DNA from: an uncultured Eubacteriales bacterium
GTDB taxonomy: Bacteria; Bacillota; Clostridia; Oscillospirales; Oscillospiraceae
Reading direction: 5' to 3'
DNA length: 64,000 bases
Assembly (NCBI GenBank): GCA_900320595.1
Contig: ONSW01000004.1
Span: forward strand, 1 to 64,000
Part shown: piece by piece, positions 1 through 7,205 of the stretch
How the letters are laid out: every line of letters begins with the position of its first letter
How positions within the stretch are numbered: the stretch's first letter is position 1
Translations under genes and position numbers: made by a program
The notes under the pieces: model-generated
The model's input: the letters and a program-made list of their open reading frames with translations, nothing else
Databases searched by the model: none
What the model was told of the DNA's origin: nothing

Positions 1-34
1 TGAAGTGAACCCCAAAAGTTAGACAAAAATAAAA

Positions 35-847
35 TTAAGCGACCTGAAGGGTCTGGTATCTGTGTTGAGCAGGTGTCAGGCCCTTTAGTTTTAGCTTGAT
101 CCTGCGATTGTTGTAGTAATCGAGGTAGTCAACGAGCTCTTCTTTGAAGTGGTCGAGCGAGTCGAAGTCTTGAAGGTATAGCAGTTCCGTTTTGAGCAGG
201 CCGAAGAAATTCTCTATCACAGCATTGTCCAGGCAGTTACCTTTTCGGCTCATACTCTGGCGTATGCCTTTGGCTTCCAGCATTCTCTGGTAGTGCTTGT
301 GCTGGTATTGCCAGCCTTGATCGGAGTGCAGAATCAGCATTGTGTCATCTGGAATTGTCTCAAACGCTTTCTCCAACATGGAGGTAACCATTCCAAGCAC
401 CGGTCGATCAGAGATCGTATAGCTGACCAAGTCCTCACTGCACAGGTCAAGGATCGGGGACAGGTACAGCTTTTCCCCGAACAAGGAGAACTCTGTCACA
501 TCAGTGACCCATTTCTGGTTTGGCTTCTCAGCATAGAAGTCTCTTTCCAGAAGATTCGAGGCGATCTTCCCAACTTCACCTTTGTAAGACCGGTACTTCT
601 TCATACGAACCTTACTGCTTAGACCCATCTGCTTCATCAGCTTCATGACCAGCTTGTGGTTGTAATGGAAGCCTCGGTTTCGCAGCTCCTGTGTCACTCG
701 ACGGTAGCCATATCTTCCCTTGTTTTCGGACGCAATCGCACAGATTTCTTCTCTTAAATCTGCGTATTTGTCCGGCTTCTTCTGGTTCTTCGTGTAGTAA
801 TAATATGTGCTGCGAGGGAGGCCGGCAACATCCAGCAACAGCGACAA
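35..847 (-). CDS. IS3-family transposase OrfB (DDE integrase domain)
   Basis: This is the catalytic part of the IS transposase, which cuts and joins the element ends. The retroviral-type integrase core shows D116 (WVTDVTEF), D176 (LHSDQG) and E212 (ENFFGLL), the DDE triad, preceded by an HTH_21-like segment (GRYGYRRV). The listed start is a TTG. The frame stays open well upstream of it and overlaps orfA, reading through an IS150-like ELRHEHKLSLLL segment, so the natural product is probably the OrfAB fusion made by -1 frameshifting at 925-931. No key residue is missing. Family assignment is firm; whether OrfB is also made alone is unknown. Confidence 0.9.
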   Translation of the reverse strand: MSLLLDVAGLPRSTYYYYTKNQKKPDKYADLREEICAIASENKGRYGYRRVTQELRNRGFHYNHKLVMKLMKQMGLSSKVRMKKYRSYKGEVGKIASNLLERDFYAEKPNQKWVTDVTEFSLFGEKLYLSPILDLCSEDLVSYTISDRPVLGMVTSMLEKAFETIPDDTMLILHSDQGWQYQHKHYQRMLEAKGIRQSMSRKGNCLDNAVIENFFGLLKTELLYLQDFDSLDHFKEELVDYLDYYNNRRIKLKLKGLTPAQHRYQTLQVA

Positions 848-873
848 TTTGTGTTCATGCCTCAGTTCCCATA

Positions 874-1224
874 TTACTTTTGCTTTCTCTCTTGCCGTAC
901 CCTCTCGGCAACCAAGGCATTCAATTTTTTTAGGTATGCGTTCTCGGCCCTCAGCCGCTGCACTTCTGCTAGCAGATCTTCTTCGACCTCTGGGTTTAGC
1001 TTTTTTGCTGGATGTCCTTTGCTCCTTCGTCCACGACGCTCAATGTACAGCCCTTCCGGACCTTCTTCAAGGTAAATTCGCTCCCAAGCGGCTACTCGCT
1101 TGTCGTCGCCTACATCAAATTGCCGCGCTGCTTCACAGTAGCTCAGCTTCTCTTTCATCATGGCCTCTACGACCTGCTGCTTGAATTCGCCTGTGTATCT
1201 CTTGTTCGGTATCCCTTTTGCCAT
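874..1224 (-). CDS. IS3-family transposase OrfA (helix-turn-helix)
   Basis: This small DNA-binding half of the transposase recognises the element ends. It shows the HTH_28/IS150-type pattern (YTGEFKQQVVEAM, then YCEAARQFDV and the RVAAWERIYLEEG segment), followed by a basic stretch and a C-terminal leucine-zipper-like region (EVQRLRAENAYLKKLNALV) used for multimerisation. The start chosen is the ATG at 1224 (MAKGIPN), which has GGGGTG nearby. An in-frame ATG at 1239 would add five residues. The gene overlaps the orfB frame through the slippery run at 925-931. Confidence 0.85.
   Translation of the reverse strand: MAKGIPNKRYTGEFKQQVVEAMMKEKLSYCEAARQFDVGDDKRVAAWERIYLEEGPEGLYIERRGRRSKGHPAKKLNPEVEEDLLAEVQRLRAENAYLKKLNALVAERVRQERKQK
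925..931 (-). other. Programmed -1 frameshift site (A7) joining orfA to orfB
   Basis: Read on the minus strand, a run of seven A residues lies in orfA as CTA AAA AAA TTG. Slipping back one base places ribosomes in the orfB frame, which is open from here to the orfB stop. The A-rich slippery heptamer is the standard IS3-family arrangement. The downstream stimulatory structure was not modelled. Confidence 0.75.
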
Positions 1225-1318
1225 AAAACAACACCCCATTCGTTAGTAGTATACCATACTGTCTAACAAATGGGGTGCTGTTCACCGCGGTACAGCTCCG
1301 GTGCTTTTTCTTCTTCTG

Positions 1319-3106
1319 CTATGCCGCCTGGGCGATCGGTTCGGGATAGCCGATCGTGTCGGCGATCACCTGGGCGATCGAGGCAAGCCCGCCCGCGGCA
1401 AAGGGACTTTGAAGCCCGTTTCCCGTCACGGTCTCCATGAAGGTGTCATAGTCGCGGGGCATCATCTCGAAATACTTGTCAAGGCCCTTGCCCGCCTCTG
1501 CGGTCTCCAGCACATAGACCTGCATCGCGACGTCCAGCGACACTGGGTAAGAGATGACATAGAACGGATACTCGAACAGGTGCGTGATGTCCATCCAGAA
1601 ATACTGCATGAATTCCTCAAAGCCCTCCGGGCAGTAGCCGAAGTCCTTCGTGGCCTGCAGCGCCAGCTCGTTGAGCTTCTCCGCGGTCAGCTCATCGGGG
1701 CCGATCGCGTGCGCCTTGCTTTCAAAGTCGGCAAAGGAGGCCTGCTGGATAAAGGTGTCAAGCGCGTCGAGCATCTTGCCCGTGCGCAGCGCGTCGACAT
1801 CCGACGCGGGCAGCAGACCGTCCATATGGGACAGCGAGAGGAACTCCAGTGCCTGGGAATAGACCTCGGCGAGGTCGATCGTCTCGGCGGCGTCAAAGTT
1901 CGTGTAGGAGTCGGTGAAATGGCCGAACTCGTGGACAAAGGTGACAAGGTCGCGCGTCGTTCCCTCGGGATTGAGGAAAACGAAGGGCGCGTCGTACATA
2001 CTCAGATAGGTCTGGAAGGAGGTGTTGGCCTTATATACGCTCGGCTCATAGTCACACAGCTCGTATTTATCCATGAAGGAGAAAGCCTCGGTGCATCCGT
2101 GCCCGATGTTCTCGGCCACGCCGCGCAGCGCGGGGTACAAGTCCTCAGCGCTCAGCGGGGAGTAGGTGATGTTGTAGGAAAGCCCGCGCTCCTCCGCCCA
2201 GATGGAAATGGGAACGAGATAGGTCTTGACGTCGTCAATGAAAACAGCGGCGTCCTCCGGCGTATAGTCGCGGTCAAAGCCAAAGACGAATTCCATTTCC
2301 TCGGCGGTTGAAAAGCCCATCGCCTTCGCCATGTCCTCGTGCACGCGCATGAGGTCGATATACACCTCGGCCAGCGGCTCGTTATAGGTCTCGTAATAGG
2401 TCATCAGCGCGCCGAGATAATCATAATAGCCCTGCACGTCGCTGTAATCGGAGAGCTCCTCGAGCAGCTCGTAAAAGGCGACCTCCTCGCCTTTCCACTC
2501 GATGACGGGATCGGCCACGATCTCACGATAGCGGCTGATGAGCTCGCTCTCGCGCTGCATCAGGGCGACGGATTCGTCGTTGTAATAGGAGTCGTCCGGG
2601 TCGGCGTAATCCTCGCAGAAGCCCTCCCAGAAATAGTCCTCCTCCAGCTCGGCGCCGAGCGCGGAGCCGGCGCAGGCGTAATACATCTCGTCAAACAGCT
2701 GCGAGACGGTCGAATTCTCGGTGCTGATCCACTCATACTCCGCGGCGTAATACTCGTCGCGCAGATCCTTGCAGTTATAGATGTTGGCAAGCGAGTACAT
2801 CGTGGAGAACTCGTCATAGCCGTCCATGCAGACGTCCAGCAGCTCCTCCACATCCTTGAGCTTCATCCCGTTTTCGAGCGCCTCTTCGACCGCGGCGACG
2901 TCCGCGCTCAGCTTGTCAAGGTCGGGGCGGGTATAGTGCATGTCGCTGAACTTCAGCCCGTCTGGATTGTGCTCGTTCGTGCTCTGAACAAGCTCGGCGA
3001 GCTTGTCGCCCAGCTTGCTGCCAAGACTGCCTCCCGGGATGCCGCAGCCGCACAGCAGCACCAGCACCAGCAGCAGCGCGACAGCGACGGTCATTCTCTT
3101 TTTCAT
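1319..3106 (-). CDS. M3-family oligopeptidase-like lipoprotein
   Basis: A probable membrane-anchored zinc metallopeptidase of the M3/oligoendopeptidase F superfamily. The N-terminus is a lipoprotein signal (basic MKKR, a hydrophobic stretch, then L-C-G-C with lipidation expected at Cys21). The zinc motif HEFGH lies at residues 392-396 in FVHEFGHFTD, within a long helical, acidic domain. The start is the ATG at 3106, because AAGGAG sits just upstream of it; the in-frame start at 3130 would place eight residues before the signal peptide. At 595 aa it fits the family. It stands alone, with the IS inserted 34 bp past its stop. Substrate is unknown; peptide scavenging at the cell surface is an inference. 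Confidence 0.85.
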   Translation of the reverse strand: MKKRMTVAVALLLVLVLLCGCGIPGGSLGSKLGDKLAELVQSTNEHNPDGLKFSDMHYTRPDLDKLSADVAAVEEALENGMKLKDVEELLDVCMDGYDEFSTMYSLANIYNCKDLRDEYYAAEYEWISTENSTVSQLFDEMYYACAGSALGAELEEDYFWEGFCEDYADPDDSYYNDESVALMQRESELISRYREIVADPVIEWKGEEVAFYELLEELSDYSDVQGYYDYLGALMTYYETYNEPLAEVYIDLMRVHEDMAKAMGFSTAEEMEFVFGFDRDYTPEDAAVFIDDVKTYLVPISIWAEERGLSYNITYSPLSAEDLYPALRGVAENIGHGCTEAFSFMDKYELCDYEPSVYKANTSFQTYLSMYDAPFVFLNPEGTTRDLVTFVHEFGHFTDSYTNFDAAETIDLAEVYSQALEFLSLSHMDGLLPASDVDALRTGKMLDALDTFIQQASFADFESKAHAIGPDELTAEKLNELALQATKDFGYCPEGFEEFMQYFWMDITHLFEYPFYVISYPVSLDVAMQVYVLETAEAGKGLDKYFEMMPRDYDTFMETVTGNGLQSPFAAGGLASIAQVIADTIGYPEPIAQAA

Positions 3107-3189
3107 GGCCGATTCTCCTTGATCCGACAAATAAAGATAAACTATACTATCACAAAACAGCCCCGAAGGGAAGAAGGGAAATCCCTCTC

Positions 3190-3218
3190 TTGAAAAGTGC
3201 GCGCCGGTCTCCTATAAT
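3190..3218 (+). promoter_or_regulatory. SigA promoter of the pyrophosphatase gene
   Basis: TTGAAA at 3190-3195 and TATAAT at 3213-3218 are separated by 17 bp, about 40 bp before the start codon. AGGA lies just before the ATG at 3261. Confidence 0.7.
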
Positions 3219-3260
3219 AAATAAAAAGCATCAAAAGGAATAATACGGGAGGATTGAAGC

Positions 3261-4874
3261 ATGGGTGAGATATTCGTCACCGGCCACCGCAACCCGGATA
3301 CCGACGCGATCGTGGCCGCCATCTCATACGCGGCGCTGCGCAACGCGCTCGGCGACAGAGAATACAAGGCGGCGCGGATCGGATCGATCAACGATGAAAC
3401 GGCGAGGATGTTAGAGCGCTTCGGCTTTGAGGCGCCGCAGTTCATCAAAAACATGCGCACCCAGGTCTGCGACCTCGACTATGACCGCCCGCCCGCACTC
3501 CGGGGCACGGTCACGATGGATCTCGCCTGGCACACGATGCGCGACGTCGAAACCTCGACGCTGCCGATCGTCGACGAGGAGGGAAAGCTGTACGGCGTGC
3601 TCTCCGCCGGCGATATCGCGAGCTATGACATGCAGACGATCACGAACAGCCGGATCGACGATCTGCCGGTGTTCAATCTTTTGAGCGTGCTCGAGGGCCA
3701 GCTCGTCAACGAAAACAGCTTTGTGGTCGAATCTATCTCCGGCGAGGTGCGCATCGCCGTGCCTCAGGCGATCGACGACCCGGCCGATGACGGGCAGGAC
3801 TGCATCCTCATCTGCGGCGAGCAGCCGGACGTGATCGAAAAAGCGCTTGCGCGCGAGGTCAACTGCCTCATCATCTGCCAGAGCGAGATCCGCCCGGAGT
3901 GGACGCGCAGCGCGGCGAACACCTGCATCGTCTCCACCCCGCTCGAGGCCCGCACGGCCGCGCGCCTGATCTACCAGGCGATCCCGGTCGAGCGCGTGTG
4001 CAAGCAGGGCGCGATCGTCGCTTTCCATCTCTCGGATTATCTCGACGACGTGCGCGAGGTCCTGCTCAAAAGCCGCTATCGCTGCTATCCCGTGCTCGAT
4101 GAAAACGAGCGGGTCGTCGGCACGCTCTCGCGCTTCCACCTGCTGCGCCCGCGCCGCAAGCGCGTCGTGCTCGTCGACCACAACGAATCCGCCCAGTCCG
4201 TCCCCGGCCTTGACCAGGTCGAGATCATGGAGATTATCGATCACCACCGTCTGGCCGATATCCAGACAGTGCAGCCGATCTCCGTGCGCAACGAGCCGGT
4301 CGGCAGCACGAACACGATCATCACCGCGATGTACCAGGAGCTCGGCGTCATGCCCTCGCCGAAGATGGCGGGGCTGATGGCGGCGGCGATTTTGTCCGAC
4401 ACGGTCATGTTCAAATCGCCCACCTGCACCAAACGCGACATCGCGATGGCCGAACGGCTTGCCCGTATCGCGCATATCTCGCTCGAAGAGCTGGGCACGG
4501 AGCTGTTCTCCGTCCAGGGGGCGGACGACAAGCCGATCGAGGAACTGTTCCGCACCGACTACAAGGTCTTCCACATTGCCGAGCACAACATCGGCGTCAG
4601 CCAGATCACCTGCGCCGAGGCCGCGGGGCTGCTCTCGCGGCGGGAGGAATTCCTCGCATATATGACGAAGCTGAAGAAGGACAAGGAATTCGACTTTGTG
4701 ATCCTGATGATCACGGACGTGCTGAAGGAGGGCTCGCATCTACTCTATGTCGGCGACGACGACGCGATGCAGCAGGCCTTCTCGGTCGAGCCGAAGCACA
4801 ACTATATGTTCCTGCCGGGCGTGATGAGCCGCAAAAAGCAGATCATCCCGATGCTCACCGCTCTCTGGGGGTAA
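3261..4874 (+). CDS. ppaC: Manganese-dependent inorganic pyrophosphatase with CBS and DRTGG insert
   Basis: Family II pyrophosphatase, hydrolysing PPi to phosphate in the cytoplasm and so driving biosynthesis forward. The DHH core is split: residues 1-60 carry the first metal motif (GHRNPDTDAIVAA), an insert of roughly residues 65-300 carries two CBS repeats around a DRTGG-like region, and the core resumes with the DHH motif at D327-H329 (IIDHHRLADI) and ends in a DHHA2 domain. CBS domains in such enzymes bind adenine nucleotides and control activity, so regulation by energy charge is likely (known for the family). At 537 aa the length fits the CBS/DRTGG subtype rather than the roughly 310-aa simple enzyme. 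It is monocistronic with its own promoter. Confidence 0.93.
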   Translation: MGEIFVTGHRNPDTDAIVAAISYAALRNALGDREYKAARIGSINDETARMLERFGFEAPQFIKNMRTQVCDLDYDRPPALRGTVTMDLAWHTMRDVETSTLPIVDEEGKLYGVLSAGDIASYDMQTITNSRIDDLPVFNLLSVLEGQLVNENSFVVESISGEVRIAVPQAIDDPADDGQDCILICGEQPDVIEKALAREVNCLIICQSEIRPEWTRSAANTCIVSTPLEARTAARLIYQAIPVERVCKQGAIVAFHLSDYLDDVREVLLKSRYRCYPVLDENERVVGTLSRFHLLRPRRKRVVLVDHNESAQSVPGLDQVEIMEIIDHHRLADIQTVQPISVRNEPVGSTNTIITAMYQELGVMPSPKMAGLMAAAILSDTVMFKSPTCTKRDIAMAERLARIAHISLEELGTELFSVQGADDKPIEELFRTDYKVFHIAEHNIGVSQITCAEAAGLLSRREEFLAYMTKLKKDKEFDFVILMITDVLKEGSHLLYVGDDDAMQQAFSVEPKHNYMFLPGVMSRKKQIIPMLTALWG

Positions 4875-4876
4875 GA

Positions 4877-4911
4877 TAGTTTCTGGTTTTTGGTTTCTAG
4901 CTTTTAGCTTT
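4877..4911 (+). repeat. Heptad array (TRGYTTY)x5 just after ppaC
   Basis: Five back-to-back heptamers: TAGTTTC, TGGTTTT, TGGTTTC, TAGCTTT, TAGCTTT. The array starts 2 nt after the ppaC stop, in the sense direction of the gene. Related arrays lie at 16154-16195 and 29304-29338, each also at a gene's 3' end. Confidence 0.85.
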
Positions 4912-4917
4912 TTATAA

Positions 4918-4960
4918 AACACGCCGGAGCGTGATGTCGTCATCACGCCCCGGCGTTGTT
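4918..4960. terminator. Hairpin terminator between convergent ppaC and pfkB-like genes
   Basis: A long stem (AACACGCCGGAGCGTGATG against its near-complement, TCGT loop) with one mismatch and one bulge. On the minus strand it is followed by TTTTAT. It probably serves both convergent genes. Confidence 0.75.
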
Positions 4961-4990
4961 ATCTGAAGATGCAATTCTGAAAAAAGAGAG

Positions 4991-5923
4991 TCAATCGGTG
5001 ACTTCAATATCAAGTCCGAGCTCCTGCGGGAGGAAGCGGGGACAGACGTTTTCCGACACCGTGATGACCGAGGCGGCCAGCTTCGTGCCGATCGCGACGG
5101 CCTCCGGCATCGTCTTGCCGTAGGTCAGCCCGATCGCGGCGCCGGCGCAGAAGGCGTCGCCCGCTCCGGTCGTGTCGCGCACGGTCACGGTGCTCGCCGG
5201 ATAGACGCCGCGCTCGCCGTGCTTGTCGGCGTAGACCGCGCCGCGGCTGCCCATCGTGACGATCATCGAGGGGAACTCGGCATTGGCAAGATTCTGCGAG
5301 AGCGTTTCACACAGCTGCACCGGCGTATAGCCGGAGAAATCGCTGACGAAAAGGATGCCCGCCTCCTGCACGTTGCAGACGAAGCAGTCAATGTCCTTGA
5401 GAAAGTCGCGCCGCTGCGAGGCGATGGACATGTTCGCCACGACGGCGTAGACCTTTTTGCCGTACTTTTTGGCATATTTCAACACGCGCTTGACGACCTC
5501 CTTGTCAAGGTCGATCTCGATGACGATGCTGTCGGCCTGAGAGAAGATCTCGTCGCCCTTTTCATCGAGCAGCTGCACCAGCGCGTCCATCTTCGGCCGC
5601 TTGGAGATCGAGCCGACGACGTCGCCGGTCTCGTCGAAGACGGCCAGCCACATGCCCATCCCGTCCGGCGTCGTGACGACATAATCGGTGTTCACGCGGT
5701 GGTTGCGCAGCTTGCGCAGCACCTCGCCGCCCTCGGCCGTGTCGTCGACCATGCTGACAAAAACGGGCCGCAGCTCGACGTTGGCGATATCCTCCGCCAC
5801 ATTGCGCCCCACGCCGCCGTGCACGATCTGCACGCTGCCGGCGTTGCGCCCGCCGGGGATGTACAGATCCTCGGGAAAGCCCTTGATATCGACAAAAACG
5901 GTACCTACAACAACGATCGCCAT
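4991..5923 (-). CDS. PfkB-family carbohydrate/nucleoside kinase
   Basis: A ribokinase-fold kinase that phosphorylates a sugar or nucleoside with ATP. The N-terminal glycine-rich substrate region (GGVGRNVAEDIANV, about residue 36) and the C-terminal signature DTTGAGDAFCAG (about residue 250, containing the catalytic Asp) are both clear. At 310 aa it has normal length. The substrate is not readable from sequence. The short N-terminus and VHGGVGRN pattern resemble pseudouridine- or adenosine-kinase-like members more than fructokinases, but this is only an impression. The start is ATG at 5923. The upstream neighbour on the same strand, the YgjP-like gene, is 124 bp away, so co-transcription is possible. 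Confidence 0.85.
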   Translation of the reverse strand: MAIVVVGTVFVDIKGFPEDLYIPGGRNAGSVQIVHGGVGRNVAEDIANVELRPVFVSMVDDTAEGGEVLRKLRNHRVNTDYVVTTPDGMGMWLAVFDETGDVVGSISKRPKMDALVQLLDEKGDEIFSQADSIVIEIDLDKEVVKRVLKYAKKYGKKVYAVVANMSIASQRRDFLKDIDCFVCNVQEAGILFVSDFSGYTPVQLCETLSQNLANAEFPSMIVTMGSRGAVYADKHGERGVYPASTVTVRDTTGAGDAFCAGAAIGLTYGKTMPEAVAIGTKLAASVITVSENVCPRFLPQELGLDIEVTD

Positions 5924-6047
5924 AGTGTTCTCTCTCTTTCCGTATTTTTTTCGCGTGTGCGGGCGCTTCTTTTGGGGGGGGAGACCGCCCGCGCCGACGA
6001 CGGGACGGCAGCGCTTCCCGATAAGGGGGGGGAGCGCCTCCGTCGTG

Positions 6048-6749
6048 TCAGAACAGCAGCGGGGCGTATTCTTTCAGCGCGCTGCGGCGCGCCTTCCAGT
6101 CCGGGACCACCTGCGCGAGCGCGGCATAAAAGGCGGGAGAATGGTCGGCGTGAAGAAAATGCGTCAGCTCGTGCGCGGCGACATATTCGATGCCGTCCTC
6201 CGGCACGGCGGCGAGCAGCGCGTTGAAGGTCACGACGGCGCGCTCGGGGCGGCAGTTGCCCCAGCACGAGCGCATCGACCGCATCCGGATCTCCGGCCGC
6301 GGCACGCCGAGGGCGGCAAAGTGCGGATAAAGTATGTCGCAGGCCGCGCGGCAGAGCCGCTCGCTCTCACGGCGGTACCATCTTGCGACCGCTCGCTCCA
6401 CGCTGCCGGGATCGTCCGGCTCGCGGAGCGCAACGCGAAGGCACGAGCCGTCCGGCCTGACGGCAGCCCGTCCGCCCCGCTCGAGGAAGAGCGTGAGCTC
6501 CCGCCCGAGATAAAAAAGCCGCTCGCCGGAGACCCAGCGGCGCGCCTCTGCCGGCGCACTGTGCTCCGCGGCGCGCAGAAGCATGTCGCCGCGCGAGAGC
6601 AAAAAACGCTCGATCACGCTCCGCGGCACCCAGCGCGGCGCCGAAACAAAGATCTCGCCGCCGCGCACGCGCAGATTGATGTTTTTCACGCGCTTGCGCT
6701 CCAGCGTATATTCGATCGGCTTCCCGTTGAGATAAAGGAGATGTTTCAT
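6048..6749 (-). CDS. YgjP-like (DUF45) zinc metallopeptidase
   Basis: A small SprT/WLM-like putative metalloprotease. The N-terminus has the family pattern IEYTLERKRVKNINLRV and the C-terminal half has the zinc helix HELTH at residues 193-197, with a further His downstream (LHADHS). At 233 aa it matches the family. The open frame extends upstream to 6962, but the family similarity begins at the ATG at 6749, and an SigA-like promoter lies right before it. The implied transcript starts about 1 nt before the ATG, so the mRNA may be leaderless. No substrate is known for most of this family. Confidence 0.82.
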   Translation of the reverse strand: MKHLLYLNGKPIEYTLERKRVKNINLRVRGGEIFVSAPRWVPRSVIERFLLSRGDMLLRAAEHSAPAEARRWVSGERLFYLGRELTLFLERGGRAAVRPDGSCLRVALREPDDPGSVERAVARWYRRESERLCRAACDILYPHFAALGVPRPEIRMRSMRSCWGNCRPERAVVTFNALLAAVPEDGIEYVAAHELTHFLHADHSPAFYAALAQVVPDWKARRSALKEYAPLLF

Positions 6750-6756
6750 ATCCCTT

Positions 6757-6785
6757 ATTATACGTCCTGCGCGGAAAAAGAACAA
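6757..6785 (-). promoter_or_regulatory. Putative SigA promoter of the YgjP-like gene
   Basis: On the minus strand TTGTTC (6785-6780), a 17-bp spacer and TATAAT (6762-6757). The predicted start of transcription falls at about 6750, next to the ATG at 6749. Confidence 0.5.
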
Positions 6786-7087
6786 GAGCGAAAGCGGCCG
6801 GCAAGCGCGTGAAAAGCGGGGCTGCAGGGGGAAGAGCAAAAAACTTTTTTTCATGCATTCCGCCTTTTTAAGAAAAAGGATTGCATTGAAACAGATGCAT
6901 TTTTGCCGGGAAAAGGGATGAGAGAAGAAAGGAAAGAAAAAAGCAAAACCCTTGCGGCGCAAACATTTATGCCGAAAACAAGGCGCGGATCGGTGAAAAA
7001 ACCGAAAAATGAATCCCGAAAATACTTAATGCATATTGCATAAAACGCGGCAGCGGAATTTGTAGGATCATATGGAAATACAAAAAG

Positions 7088-7119
7088 TTGAACCATTCAA
7101 GGGAAAAATAAAGTATAAT
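7088..7119 (+). promoter_or_regulatory. Possible nifJ promoter
   Basis: TATAAT at 7114-7119 is a perfect -10. The best -35 (TTGAAC, 7088-7093) is 20 bp away, longer than ideal, so an activator may be needed or another -35 is used. The leader would be about 80 nt, ending in AGGAGG. Confidence 0.45.
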
Positions 7120-7205
7120 AAAGAATGGCGAAGAGGGGAAACGCCTCCTTTCGACCGCTTTATGAATGAAAATCGAAAAAAGAAAATAAACAGGAGGAAA
7201 ACGCA

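Larger units (their letters stand above)
1..1284 (-). mobile_element. IS3-family (IS150-like) insertion sequence, complete
   Basis: The element carries orfA and orfB on the minus strand between imperfect 24-bp terminal inverted repeats at 1-24 and 1261-1284. The repeats match at 18 of 24 positions; both start TGAA and share CCCCA and GTTAGAC. The left terminus coincides with base 1 of the window, so the left flank and any target duplication cannot be read. The right end lies 34 bp beyond the stop of the neighbouring peptidase gene, so that gene is intact. Length, gene order and the slippery site are typical of IS3-family elements. Intact frames and termini suggest it could still be active. 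Confidence 0.9.
6750..7205. other. 456-bp AT-rich intergenic region before nifJ
   Basis: It contains the divergent promoters of the YgjP-like gene and nifJ. It is markedly more AT-rich than its surroundings, with several ATGCAT/TGCAT-type words (around 6893 and 7029-7040) that could be operator half-sites. No gene or structured RNA was recognised. Confidence 0.5.

Noticed and set aside
1285..1318. Truncation of the M3 peptidase gene by the IS
   Set aside because: The stop codon lies 34 bp inside the flank and the C-terminus looks natural, so the IS landed in the intergenic region.
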